Assembly (NCBI GenBank): GCA_963576765.1
Contig: OY755217.1
Location: 21,931,525-21,995,524 of the forward strand
Direction: 5' to 3'
Source: Draba incana
Lineage: Eukaryota; Streptophyta; Magnoliopsida; Brassicales; Brassicaceae
DNA: 64,000 nt
Shown here piece by piece: positions 1 through 10,732 of the stretch (position 1 is its first letter; each line of letters starts with the position of its first letter). Under the pieces are notes generated by a model that worked only from the letters and a program-made list of their open reading frames with translations, did no database searches and had not been told where the DNA came from. The translations under genes and the position numbers were made by a program.

Positions 1-222
1 GTGTCTATTTCCGGCCCATGTAAATATTCCACCACATGTTTTTACCTCTTGCAGGCCCAAACTACTTACCAAAGCGTTAAAACACTCAAACGAGGCTACA
101 TGTCTGCTAGGTCCTCCCTGCTTTTCACTATTGTCCACAATATCATTGAAGTCCCCCATAACTACTCTAGGAAGGCATCTATATATACCTGCCTCTACCA
201 TACTACACATTTGTTCCCATAG
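1..222 (-). pseudogene. LINE (L1-type) endonuclease fragment, runs off the left edge
   Basis: Read on the minus strand, this stretch is open and encodes part of the apurinic endonuclease domain of a plant L1-type non-LTR retrotransposon. The stretch LWEQMCSMVEAGIYR is followed by VVMGDFNDI, the conserved GDFN motif, and then by FTWAGNRH, which corresponds to the usual FTWRRGR-type motif. The C-terminal part continues beyond position 1. The N-terminal part stops at the Helitron border at about 223. Beyond the Helitron (after 4957) the same minus-strand frame is open for about 20 codons before a stop. The Helitron may therefore have landed inside the LINE, but that flank does not look clearly LINE-like. 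I infer a dead fragment. Confidence 0.8.
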
Positions 223-422
223 TCTCCTTTATATAAAAGGGAGAGAATTGTTGGCTTCTTAAGTTGTCCACGTCAGCAAAAATCCAGCAATTTAATCATC
301 AATTATATTCAACCAATAAAATGCTCTTAAAATGACATGTCATCAACAATCACACGTTAAGTTTCTGATTAAAATTAAAAACAGAAAGGCCACAAAACTC
401 ATTTCCATTCTGAGGCCCAACC

Positions 423-1052
423 TAGGGGTGGGCAAACGGGAATATGAGACGAGATCTCACAGGAACGGGATTTATGGGAATAGCAAAATACGTTCCATTT
501 AAAACTCGGGACGGGAACGGGATATAACGGGATGAGACGGGAACGGTACGGAAAATCCCATAGAATAGCCGGATTCAAAAATTAGATTAAACGATGCTTC
601 AATTTGCAAATATGTATATAACATTTTTTTTTTATCTTATCCAAATCATGTTCGAAATTGAAGGAAAAAAAAAAGAAAAACTCAATTGCTTTCCATAAAA
701 GTTAAAATTTTAAATAAAAAACCATAATCGTCATATTGAATCAAACTTAAACCACATATATATCACAAATTAAAGCATAAATTAAACAATATTAAGTTTT
801 TTACAAGTATGTTGTATCATTCTTCACCCACATAATATAATTTATCATCCCATTCAAGAAAATAATACATATTTATATATATATAAACGGGATTTTGGAT
901 ATTCCGTTCCCGTCCCGTCTCGCCCCGGTCCCAATCGGAAATTAAAAAAACTTGTCCCATATGGGAATACGGGAAATATATAGGACGGGAATTCGGGAAC
1001 GGGTACGGATACGGGACGGAACGGGATGGGACGGAAATTATGCCCACCCCTA
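423..1052. mobile_element. hAT-type MITE, 630 bp, 8-bp target duplication
   Basis: The ends are inverted repeats, TAGGGGTGGGCA at 423 and TGCCCACCCCTA ending at 1052. They are flanked by a perfect 8-bp duplication GCCCAACC (415-422 and 1053-1060). Eight-bp duplications with C/TAGGGGTGG termini are typical of hAT transposons. The subterminal regions are full of short GGGACGGGAACGGG-like words on opposite strands, the usual layout of transposase-binding subterminal repeats. No transposase is encoded. It sits inside the Helitron, in front of the captured gene fragment, so it inserted later or was carried along. Confidence 0.9.
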
Positions 1053-1060
1053 GCCCAACC

Positions 1061-1974
1061 CATTAAAAATACAACTCTTTCTTCTTTCTCTGCCTGCTGG
1101 AACCTGCAACAACAACTGACCTCCACAGAAGCCCTAAATCAACCTTCCATCTCCTCTCCTTTACGGTTCCAATCTTTCACCTCCTCCGTCTTTAAGCCCA
1201 CGGTTACATAAACTGCTCCACTTCTCTCACTTTTAACACCCCAATTAACCACTCTAACTTGTAGTAATGGCTCCTCCATTTGCCGCAACCACTAAATCCT
1301 ATATATATATAACCACTTATCTCAAACATAGCTCTCACATCTTGTTCCTCACTCAAAACGTATGTTACGCTACCTAATCTCTTCAATCAGCTATGGCCGT
1401 AAACCATGGTTCTTTCAACGACATCCAATCTGGCTTGTGCTGAGAAGAACTGGTCTTCAGGCTCATCACAATTTCATATCTATGCTCTGTGAAATTCCCA
1501 GAAGAACAACTTTTGATCAGACTCAGAAAACAAAGGTTATAAATGATGAAATCTCAAACGAAGGTTTAGAATAACAGTAACAATCACATTTTCTGTCGAT
1601 TGCTTTTTATTTATTTTGTCTTTCGTTATTTCAGGCATATTGCAACACATTATAGACATCAAGAACCACTTGGAGAGATTTAGGTTTTCAGAGACCATTT
1701 CGACATCCATGATAATGTTAATCAACTTTAACTGTCTTTATGAAATCTCTCTTTTGAATGGCGCCTCTTAAAGAAATTTTGTTATCATCTTCTCTGTTTC
1801 ATAGATTCACTCCGAGGACTAACACGAAGACACCTTCGAGCCCATGTCTTTGTCTTTTTCATACCTCTGAGGTAGCAACTCAAACACAAAAAGCTTTTTA
1901 TCTAATGTATCGGTACACAGAACGTCTATATAAACATCCTAATATATCTCTTTTGTAATTTTACATAAAGTAAT
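1061..1974 (+). other. Upstream part of captured gene sequence, unassigned
   Basis: The stretch starts with a GGCCCAA-type motif interrupted by the MITE, then pyrimidine-rich sequence resembling a 5' leader. Short open frames at 1362-1574 and 1758-1958 are broken and match no family I can name. A plausible intron acceptor (TTTCAG, about 1635) suggests more captured exons, but I cannot assign them. Confidence 0.3.
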
Positions 1975-2840
1975 GAAGCAAAAGCAACTCAACGTCGAAG
2001 CTATTATCTCTGCGTTAAATAAGCAGTTAAATAAGCAGTATACGAGCATGAAGAATGAACTGAAGCTTGAGTTAGTTGATTTACTCATACAAAGCACGTA
2101 AGATCATCGTCTCAATTTTGCATATCGGACGGGTTTTCTGTTTGGCTTTCTAATTTCTTTATTTGATACTGCTTAGTTATAAATTTATGTTTTGTGGACT
2201 AGAAACCATTGCTCTTTAGACGAGAAAGCAATAGAGGATGAAAGATTCTGCATCACTGTGACAGTACTCGAAGCGGCCAAGTATTCCGTTTTATAACTCG
2301 ATGATGTTCGGTCGTTTCTTGAAACTTTTCTTCCCATGCTAGAGATGACTGATTGGAGCCGAAGCCATCCTGATAATATCCGTCAATGCTCCTTGATGTA
2401 TGGAACAGACGCTGGATGAAGCATTTTCCTATCTGTTAGTATTTGGTTTTTTTACTATTTCTTCATCTAACATCTTCTAAAGTATCAAGACTTTTTTAGG
2501 CTTTTGTAGAATTTGGAGTCCGCTATCTCAGACACCGCTAAGACGATATTACGGGAACATATGCTTTTTGTAGCTAATTTTGTCTCTGTTACTGGAGAGT
2601 TTGTGGCATTAGACGCCAAAGGTTGGAGTAAACAAAAACAAGTCGAGTCCACGCCTGCACCGTTTACTCGAGCATGCTTCTCGGTATGTAACTGACACCT
2701 GAATTTCTTATGTTTTGTCAAGCTTAGATAGATTTGATTTGACACTTAATACTTGCTTAATCGTTCCAGAGCCCGAGTCAATGATTTCTGAAAGTTGGGA
2801 GTTCAAGGATCTATGAAGCGACACCAAGGATCTATTTATT
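1975..2840 (+). pseudogene. NRPD1-like (RNA polymerase IV/V largest subunit) gene fragment
   Basis: Four exon-like blocks with consensus splice sites can be joined: about 1975-2097, 2203-2417, 2510-2683 and from 2770. The third block reads SAISDTAKTILREHMLFVA, then SVTGEFVALDAKGWSKQ, then APFTRACFS. The fourth continues SPSQ-stop-FLK. This is the layout of the conserved segment downstream of the trigger loop in plant Pol IV/V largest subunits (EH-L--A---TGEFV--N-KG, PF-QACFS, SP-CF-KAA). The second block, EDERFCITVTVLEAAKYSVL then LDDVRSFL, fits the preceding segment. Stops interrupt blocks two and four; TGA sits where Cys is expected. Introns are kept, so this is a DNA-level capture, not a retrocopy. 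Assignment to NRPD1 rather than NRPE1 is from recalled family features. Confidence 0.6.
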
Positions 2841-4927
2841 ATAATTTCAACAAGTAGGACCAAAGTGATAAGTAAACAACAATTATTTATGAGAGTCTAA
2901 AAATAAAGAAATCTAGCGGCTGATTATATCTCATCCGTACGCTTTGCTTACAGAGTTTATATCTCAACTCTTCACTTGACACAACTTCTTCTTCTCATGT
3001 GAATTGAAAGAATGAAATCAATCCTCTGTAAACCACATTTCTGTCTAGCTGATATAGTAAAAATGATGAGAAAAATAAACCGAGAAATACGTTGTATTGA
3101 TAATCGAATTGCCGTTCCTAAAACAACAGTCCATAATTTAGATACCGATCCCTCCGATAAGGAGAAACGAACCAGTATAAAGATCAGAGTCTCACCGGAA
3201 AATGTAAACGACGATGAAAGAGAAACAAGTTTTTTCAAAAGAAAATTAATTATGAGCTAACATGTGCTCTTAGAATTCCCCGTGTTTGCGAAATATCCTT
3301 TTCTTCTATCTTCAAATTACTTCTTATAATTCCCTCAACTTCCGAATTGATCAAAAACAACCCACTGAAACTCAATTACTTCAGATACTCCATTTCCTGT
3401 AACACTAGCACACCTACGTTCCTGACCAATGATAAAAACAAATGCACTTTTTTTCAGGAACCAAATCAAAACATAAGAGATAAAACCAAATAACAAGCCC
3501 TAATGAGACAAGGTCAATTCATCGAGCAATATCGCAAGTATGTCAAGCAAATTTACTTTTTTCCAATGATTAGCCCTTAGTAGGATCATTGGGCATAAAT
3601 GGTATGGGAGACTTGGATCACTGATCTGAATCTTAGAATTCCTGGGCACCGATGGTAAGCTTGCGTGATAAGCACACTTGCACGGTTCCTTTCGTTCAAA
3701 TGTAGTCAATTACAAGGTCCACTAATAGTACGAGGCCGAGGCAATAAATTTTCCAAAAATAACAACTAATATTCTTTACAACAGTACGTTAATGAAACTT
3801 AATTAAAACAAATTACCCAACTCCCACGAAAAAAACAAAAAACATCTATTAAAACGAACGAATCTTAAACAAATACAAAATAACAAAAAATGGTTTTTGT
3901 AGAACTACAAATAGCAATAAAACTAAGGTGAATTGGTTACTTATAAAGTTATGAAAATAGTACATAATAGTTATTTGTGCTAATTCCGCAAAATTTATTG
4001 TCAAATGATTTTGAAACCAAAAGCTTCCAATGACCATATATCTAACTATAAATTATTGAATTACCAACAAAAAAAATTTACCGGTCTAATAAATATACAA
4101 CTTAAAAACAAACAAAATTTAAACTAACATTCACTGTAAAACCACACTTAGCATTCATATTTGTAATTGTGCCCTGTTTTGTTTCAGCGAGAGTGGAGAA
4201 TATTCAAAATCATACCAAAAAAGTTATTGAATACTTTTTTATATCACATGGCATACAATGCAATAGTTCCTCCATCAAACATGTTCTCTTGAAAAATAGT
4301 TACAAATATTAGTTTCTACCATACAAGTAATGTTAACGTAATTTCCTCTCCAGGAAAGATCCAATATCATAGTTAAATACTTAGAATCATTTGAAAGAGA
4401 GAAAAAAAATACCAAATCAATCCACTACATATCCTATAAAAATAACTAAAACTTTTAAATACAAATTAAAAATTACAAAAGAAGCATCATAAAAAAATAA
4501 AAAATGAAATTTTAATTTTTTAAAGTTTTGTATATAACTAAAAAAAATTATGATCAATAAATTCCAAACACTCAATGAATAAAAGATTTTAAGAGAGAAA
4601 AATAAGCATAAACGTTTAAATGATACAAAATCAGAATCACTACCATGATATCATTTTATTCATACCAAAATAGTTATGAATTTGAATATGAAACCAAAGT
4701 CAATTTGAGTCGATATGAAGCTTTGTTTCCAACCACAAACAATACACCACATCTTAAAATACATTACCACGAAATCAATATTTTTTACCAACACAATACA
4801 ATAACAGATAGGGAAAACATAAACAATCAAAAAAATATTCATACAAATATATAACACTATTATACGAAACATAGTTACGAATAACATCAATTTTTTAAAA
4901 CAAATCATTTACAAAAGTTTACCACCC
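2841..4927. other. AT-rich Helitron interior, no recognisable gene
   Basis: I see no recognised coding sequence. A plus-strand frame at 3012-3260 (82 codons, basic, MRKINREIRCID) could be another captured exon. The rest is AT-rich with short broken frames, and the Helitron 3' hairpin follows at 4930. Confidence 0.4.
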
Positions 4928-5049
4928 AACCCACGCGTAGCGTGGGAAACCCCTAGTTCATTTAAATAAAAGAAAATGTGAATATTTACTGAATTTGCAC
5001 AATTAATTAGATGTTATTGACGGGAATAAATAAATAAGATGTTTATTGG

Positions 5050-5237
5050 GTCAATAAAACCAATCCTATAATGTATGAATAAGCATTAAAAGCCCAATCC
5101 ACGAGGTCCATTCAATTAGGGTTTCACATCAAAAAGTTGTCTATTTTCAGCCTCTTCTCTCTTCTCCACCTTTTTTCCCAGTCGGAAAATTTTCCTCATC
5201 TCCTTTTAAGGTTTTGCAACAGAGAGAAAGAGAAACC
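5050..5237 (+). promoter_or_regulatory. Ribosomal-protein-type promoter and 5' leader
   Basis: AAAAGCCCAATCC at about 5088 is a site II-like GCCCA element. About 30 bp on, ATTAGGGTTTCAC carries a telo-box-like AGGGTTT. The pairing of these two elements is characteristic of plant ribosomal protein genes. A pyrimidine-rich leader follows (CTCTTCTCTCTTCTCC at about 5152), ending at the ATG at 5238. The region is immediately downstream of the Helitron 3' end, so the Helitron lies less than 150 bp from this promoter. Confidence 0.5.
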
Positions 5238-6516
5238 ATGGCGGCGAAACAGAGAACGCCTAAGGTTAGCCGAAACCCTGATTTGATCAGAGGAGATGGT
5301 AAATACTCTAGATCTCAGATGTACCATAAGAGAGGTTTATGGGCTATCAAGGCCAAAAATGGCGGTGTTTCCCTCGTCACGACTCACGACGTTAAATCGA
5401 CGGTTGATTCTCCGGCGGATAAGCCACCGAAGTTTATCCAGCTGAAGATGTTAAGAAACCTCTTGCCAATAGGCGTAAGCCAAAACCAACCAAGCTCAGG
5501 TATTTTAACCTGATACACTGTCTCTTGGCTCGATTTGTAGTCTATGTGTGTGGATTTAGTTGTATTAGATTGTAGGAATCCGCTTGAAAATGTTGATTTC
5601 TAGTGTTTTTGGAATATATGTGGAATTTGTGAAGCTTACATTGTTCTGTTTCCTGGATTTTGTTAGTGGAGAGGTTAAGTCAAATGGTGAAATGTTCAAA
5701 ATCTTTGTGAATCTATTGTCTAGTTTGCTTATTGTTGTTATAAACAAACCCAATGTGATTTTATTGGTATATCTGAAGAGAATGAGACATTAGTACCTGC
5801 AATCTCTTCAATTTTTCTGAATTTTGTTGCAGATCCAACATCACCCCAGGGACAGTGCTGATTATCCTTGCTGGTAGGTTCAAGGGCTAGAGAGTTGTCT
5901 TCTTGAAGCAAATTCCCTCTGGTTTGCCTCGTTACCGGTGAGTGTTTCTTTTATCTGCTCTCATTACCTTATGCCATTGTCTATCTTTAACCTGAATCTT
6001 TCTTCTGTTGTTGACTTACAGGACCATTCAAGATCAATGGTGTTCCTTTGAGACGTGTTAATCAGTCCTACGTCATTGGTACTTCCACAAAGGTTGAAAT
6101 TTATGAAGTTACCCTCAATAAGTTCGGCGATAAATACTTTGGCAAGGTTGCCGAGAAGAAGAAGAGTGAAGGAGAGTTCTTTGAGTCAGAGAAAGAGGTA
6201 ATAATATTCCCTCAAATGACAGTGGCTATTGAACTTTAATCTTGAAGAATAGACAGTTAAAGTTGTACCAAATCAAAACATGTGATGTGATTGACCTAAC
6301 ATCTCTCTTGTGCAGGAGAAGAAGAAGATTCCAGAAGAGAAGAAAGACGATCAGAAAATCGTGGACGTAGCTTTGATCAAAGCCATTGAAGCAGTTCCAG
6401 AGTTGAAGACTTACCTTGGTGCAAGGTTTTCATTGAAGCAGGGAATGAAGCCACATGAGCTTGTTTTCCAGATTTCACAACCTTTGTTTGAGGTTTCCAG
6501 AGTTTGTCTCCTTTAA
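5238..6516 (+). pseudogene. RPL6: 60S ribosomal protein L6 (eL6) pseudogene, introns retained
   Basis: eL6 is a structural protein of the large cytosolic ribosomal subunit. Four exons with GT-AG borders are visible: 5238-5499, 5833-5936, 6022-6197 and 6316-6516. The N-terminus KQRTPKVSRNPDLIRG then GKYSRSQMYHKRGLWAIKAK is unmistakable, as are PGTVLIILAGRFKG, GPFKINGVPLRRVNQSYVIG and the C-terminal KTYLGARFSLKQGMKPHELV. Damage: a one-base loss near 5434 shifts the frame (the lost frame still reads YPAEDVKKPL). The codon after GRFKG is TAG where Lys is expected. The segment SGLPRYR replaces the usual residues before GPFKING. The normal stop after HELVF reads CAG, extending the frame 15 codons to 6516. 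This is a DNA-level duplicate, not a processed copy. Confidence 0.9.
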
Positions 6517-6850
6517 ACACTTGTCTTGTCTCTATTGTTCACCAAACCATAGACATAAATTTTTGGCTGCTACAATCTATATCTTCTATTTTGTTATATG
6601 GATAAACAAATGGATCTTGTTTTTGAATGTTAGCTTTGAAGCAATATTTCTCTACCAGAGTTATGATATATCTTTGATACAAACTTTAACCAAAGATGAA
6701 AAAAATGCAACAACAATTCTCACTAGTTTTGTGGTAAATTGTCTTGTTGATTAAAATTCTGTTAAACAAAAACTTCTCTTTAACAACTACGAATTTTACA
6801 TTAATGGATGTTATATATTTCAAGAATCATTCTAGATTTCTATTGGAAAA
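6517..6850. other. Spacer between convergent RPL6 and tetraspanin remnants
   Basis: This holds former 3' flanks of both genes. I see no open frame with family resemblance and no clear element. Confidence 0.4.
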
Positions 6851-7649
6851 TCAACTATAAGAACCTCGACAATCCTCTACTTCGTCGATTGTCTCCTTTA
6901 GGGACCAAGCTATGGCAAGACTGATGCAATAAAGGACTAGAGTTGGGTAAGAAAACATGGAGAGGTACTTCCATTGATGAACAATGGCTTTCAAGATGCT
7001 AAGTTGACAACCTTTGCAACTCAAACAATATTGATAAGAACATTCTTCGGGGACTTGGTTTTGCTGATACTGATGTCTCCAACTCCATTGGCCTGGCTTA
7101 TCAAACATCGTCATGTCCCCACATCCTTGCGGCTGCATAATATGCAACCATGTATAGTTTCATATGAGAAAAACGGTTCAAACATATGTTTATTAATAGT
7201 AAAAAGATTGAAATAGTTACCCAAACATTGCTGTTTTTGCTGGCATTGAAATTATAGTCATGTTTGTGAATGATAATTTCAGTTACGGTTTGAAACTTTT
7301 CCCGAGAGACGAGCCGGCAAAGCAACTGTTTTACTGATTCTTGGCGATGCCGAAAGAGATGTTGTAAACGAAGCATTTGATTGAGAAAGAAGATACAATG
7401 ATTATGACCACAATCATACCGTAGAAGAAAAATACGAAAAAGGCGTTTAGAGCAGCAGCAAATTTCGTATAGACCGGTTTGTGGAATCAGTAAAAGGATC
7501 AGACCGATTAATACGAATTGGCCCGGGGTTTCTTGGATGCAAGTAGCCACTGTTGCTTTTTGGTAAAGGCCTGCTGCCATCATTGTGAGGTCTATACAGA
7601 TCAAGATTATAGTCGTCATTGTTAGCAATCCTGATCGTAGTTCTGACAT
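6851..7649 (-). pseudogene. Tetraspanin (plant TET family), degenerate two-exon copy
   Basis: Tetraspanins are four-pass membrane proteins. The minus-strand ATG at 7649 begins MSELRSGLLTMTTIILICID, a first membrane segment. It is followed by GLYQKATVATC and a second hydrophobic helix, VLIGLILLLIPQTGLYEICC, whose GLY-ICC corresponds to the usual G--GACC motif. A frameshift near 7420 moves the third helix (GMIVVIIIVSSF) into another frame. The last exon begins after CAG at about 7130 with PQGCGDMTMF, the PP--CG signature of plant tetraspanins. It continues CSYQYCLSCKGCQLSILKA and a fourth hydrophobic helix, ending at TGA 6851-6853. Several expected cysteines remain. Its position between IPMS and RPL6 matches the order recalled for Arabidopsis. 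Because of the frameshift I call it a pseudogene. Confidence 0.68.
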
Positions 7650-7767
7650 TTTTGAATTTGACAAAACCCTGAAATTCAAGAGGATTAAAACCACAAGTTT
7701 ATTGAAGTTTTTGTTGTGTTAGAGAAACCTATTTGTTTTTGGTTTGTTCGTTGTCAAGGTAATAATT

Positions 7768-7811
<44 letters not shown>
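7768..7811. repeat. A-run followed by (TA)n microsatellite
   Basis: About 17 A residues are followed by roughly 13 TA units. It is a simple sequence repeat lying upstream of the tetraspanin remnant. Confidence 0.95.
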
Positions 7812-8356
7812 CTTTGTTTTGTTTAGGACAAATTTTGGGAGTTAAACGGTATTTGTCTGTTTGGAGCAAGTAGCTCACTATTTATTTTTCAGTTTTTTTT
7901 AACTCAGTTACAGGTTCGGTTGGATCCAAGTGGTGACAACAACTTGAGACTAAAACCAAAACACATATGATAGGCAGAGAGCTTACGTGCAGGAGAAGTC
8001 TCCTGCCCAGAAGAAGAAGAATTCAGAAGGCTGAGTCATGGTTACACGTCACAGGTGGTGGATAGGATTTATGCAACGGTCAGGAGCGAGTACCGTCAAT
8101 AAAGTTGCTAAGAGAGAGTCTATTTTAGTAGTGTGTGTGGTTTTATCGTTTTCCTCATCAAAGAGTTGGTCATTGTAGTGAGAGAGAGTAAAGGAGAGTA
8201 AGGGACTCCTAAATTTCCCTGAGTGTGTGAGTTTATATTTGGGTAATTCATTTGAAGTTTCAGTAATCAAAGTATTATTTAATAAAAGAGTGTTCTTGGT
8301 TACATTTGCTTAAAAGATTACAAGTAAATCGTAACACCATACTCTTTTTACACATT
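7812..8356. other. Spacer between tetraspanin 5' and IPMS 3' ends
   Basis: No supported gene. The sequence contains GA-rich stretches (8108-8200) that could be former leader or 3' UTR of the flanking genes. Confidence 0.35.
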
Positions 8357-10270
8357 CTAAACCATTTCCTCTAAGGAACGGTGATAAAAGTGTAAAATCT
8401 TTTGCTCATCTAATGCAATTGAAAATGTAGGTTTCAGGCAAGGGACTTTGTTGGTCATAATTCGAGGGGAGTGTTCTTTGTAGCCCAACATTTTGTTCAA
8501 AGCTCCAACATAAACTTTAACGCTCGATACAACAATGTCCATCCCTGCTCCGGTTCCACTGCAAGAACACAAACGCGATAATTTTTCTTTAGTTCCTAGA
8601 TCGGACGCTTATATTAGCTTTAACAAGGATGATGAAGAAGGTAAAGTGAATTTACCTGAAAGTTCTTTGAAGAGATTCACCAGTTACCGCGTTTGTTGAT
8701 GAGTAGTTGTTGTCTCCACGGATTAGAACCCGTGTAGTTGCGATAACATCAATGCCTTCTGTCACTGCATTCAATGAGTACTCAAGCAGGGTCGTGGATT
8801 CCTGAATACGAAAAGCCGAATGATGTGAAATAAAAAGCGTAATCATTGATATATATATAACTAACACTTAACCCTAGCGAAAGAAGTACCTTAACAATAA
8901 GATCAACTGCCTTGTAAGATGCATCCACAGGTCCAGTTCCATTAGAACAAGCTACATGCTCTTTGCCATCATAATCAATAAGTTTTACAGTTGATTTTGA
9001 GAGACCGAGAGTTCCACAAGTTATCTACATTAATCAAAATAAGATTTGGCTAGAAAGAAGACGAAAAGAGAGAAAACAAGTCACATGTCCAGGAGTGTCC
9101 ACACGGCCTCTGGCTGAAAAATTTCATCAGATACTAACGCTATTAAGTTAGCATCAGTTACTCTCTGTATCACAAAGTAACAAAGACAACCAGGAGACAC
9201 TACACGAATGGGGTTAAATGTTTGGAAAATTCAGGAACACTTCTGAAACAAGTTCTTAGTACCTTTTTCATTTGAAACGCCAGAAAAGGTTGCTTAGCTA
9301 CACATCATCTAATTAATAACCGAGCTGAAAATGAAAAAAATATTTTTTTTACAAGGATGGTAGTAGTGAGTATGGATATGGGTAAAGATTATCATGTACC
9401 TCAATCAAACGGTCTTTTAGTGCATGCCGCCCACTGGACAAGATAAATAAATAAGCATCAATTTGAACAAGACAAGCTCATTTGGATTAACAGACTGAAC
9501 AAAAAAAACTTTCATACCTAACACAATCCTAGCTTCATTTGATCGCTCAAGTCCGATCTCTTGGGGGATCATAATTTCATATGTACCCTTATGTTTCAGC
9601 AATCCATCCAAAATAGAGAGAAGGGACAGTAAGTAAGCTTTTTGCAAAAACTGATATTCCAGACTAGGAGAGATACACACTTGTCTCATTTAAAGAAAGA
9701 GAGCGAGAATTTAGTCAAAGAAACAATATAAATAGGATAAAGTACACTTGGATCATGCGCAAAGGCGTTAGCTCTTACAATAGCCTTATGAGGCTACCGG
9801 TTTACTCTTCAACCTAAGCAAATGAAATTAACCTTACAACTGAATATCTACAAACTCTTTTTGATTCTTCAAAAAGAAAATATGCTTGTGAAGAATGAAG
9901 TTCAAAATGTGTACCATCTTGCTTGTCATAACAAGTATCAATTCCATGATCTCCAGGGCATTTTATCGCCATCACAACCCAGGAGTATTGGCTTTAATAT
10001 CAGCAATCAACTGACCAAACTCACTAGGCAATGTTATACCAACAATATCAGGTATATTCAGAGTCGTTGCTCTAGCTTTTATCACTTCACCAAGCTTATG
10101 CTTCAAATGAATATTCTTCTTTGCTCTTGTTAAGCTTATGCTTCAAATGAATATCACTCGTAGCTTATGGATCCTAGGTCGTTTAGCATACTTGACAGCT
10201 TTCCAAGCCGTTTCGATATCCTTCTTGTTACATCTCGAGAGTCCACATATCACAACAACATATCCAAATT
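8357..10270 (-). pseudogene. 2-isopropylmalate synthase, C-terminal and middle exons, broken
   Basis: IPMS condenses 2-oxoisovalerate with acetyl-CoA in plastid leucine synthesis. On the minus strand, from 10270 downwards, I read GYVVVICGLSRCNKKDIETA, DIHLKHKLNKSKEE, GEVIKARATTLNIPD, HKAIVRANAFAHD, LLKHKGTYEIM, GLERSNEARIVLG, SGRHALKDRLIE, RVTDANLIALVSDEIFQPEA, ITCGTLGLSKSTVKL, GPVDASYKAVDLIVK, LLEYSLNAVTEGIDVIATTR and GTGAGMDIVVSSVK. The last five are in the C-terminal LeuA regulatory domain, which methylthioalkylmalate synthases lack, so this is IPMS and not MAM. Damage: about 30 residues are missing after KSKEE with a 23-bp duplication, TAG stands for Gln before PHKAIV, several borders are decayed, and the chromovirus insertion lies at 10271. 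The N-terminal piece is at 16629-16925. Confidence 0.9.
10092..10154. repeat. 23-bp direct repeat inside the IPMS pseudogene
   Basis: AAGCTTATGCTTCAAATGAA(TAT) occurs at 10092-10114 and 10132-10154. On the minus strand one copy encodes the genuine DIHLKHKL segment. The other is joined directly to GEVIKA, replacing about 30 residues of the family sequence. This looks like a deletion repaired with copied filler. Confidence 0.85.
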
Positions 10271-10631
10271 TGATGGAGTTACAGTTGCAGAACCGGAACG
10301 AAGATCATCAAACCGGACAAGAAAACCAAACCGGAAATACTTATCTTAATTTTATCTATTCTTGTTTATGTTGCAGTTATTTGTTTCATGTTTAATAACG
10401 AGAAGAATGGGTCTTCCTATTGACTAGGAACCACCTTCTCCATCTTTCCACTTTCCGATCATGTAGGAGTTGTTACTCCATTTTCCTTTCCTGTAATTTG
10501 CTATTTAAGATAATCAGAAAAGCCAAAAGATGCAATCTTAATTGCCCAAACAACTGTCTTATTACTTTCTTATTGCATTGCAAGTTCGCTGGTTACAATT
10601 AGGTGTGATCGACGACGTCTCACCTAGAGCA
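10271..10631 (+). repeat. Left LTR of the chromovirus
   Basis: It aligns with 16269-16628 with few differences, for example a G/A change in the first 12 bases. The end reads CCTAGAGCA against CCTATCA in the right LTR, consistent with a small deletion spanning the LTR/primer-site border. Low divergence between the LTRs suggests a fairly recent insertion. Confidence 0.9.
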
Positions 10632-10732
10632 CTAGTGCTTGATCTTGAAATTTCTTTTTCCACCACCACCATTACACGTTAACACCACCAACCACCAAAA
10701 TTCCACCTAAACAAAAAACAACAAAAGTGTCG

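Larger units (their letters stand above)
223..4956 (+). mobile_element. Helitron (non-autonomous) carrying gene fragments
   Basis: The 3' end is textbook. An inverted repeat CCCACGC-GTA-GCGTGGG (4930-4946) is followed a few bases later by CTAG at 4953-4956, and the next host base is T. The 5' end begins TCTCCTTTATATAAAAGGGAG at about 223, followed by TTGTCCACGTCAGC, the layout known from Arabidopsis ATREP-type Helitrons. The base before TC is G rather than the expected A, so the exact 5' base is uncertain. I see no Rep/helicase, so the element would need proteins from elsewhere. It contains an NRPD1-like exon set (1975-2820) and a hAT MITE (423-1052). About 2840-4920 is AT-rich with no recognisable gene. 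A short open frame at 3012-3260 has no family I can name. Confidence 0.72.

Noticed and set aside
3012..3260. 82-codon plus-strand frame as a gene
   Set aside because: Inside a Helitron, no family resemblance, also open on the minus strand; could be a captured exon but unsupported.
5238..6516. RPL6 as a working gene
   Set aside because: Frameshift near 5434, TAG after GRFKG and loss of the normal stop; no splice change I can see rescues all three.
8357..10270. Assignment as methylthioalkylmalate synthase (glucosinolate pathway)
   Set aside because: The C-terminal LeuA regulatory domain (TCGTLG to SGTGAGMDIVVSS) is present; MAM proteins lack it. IPMS fits better.
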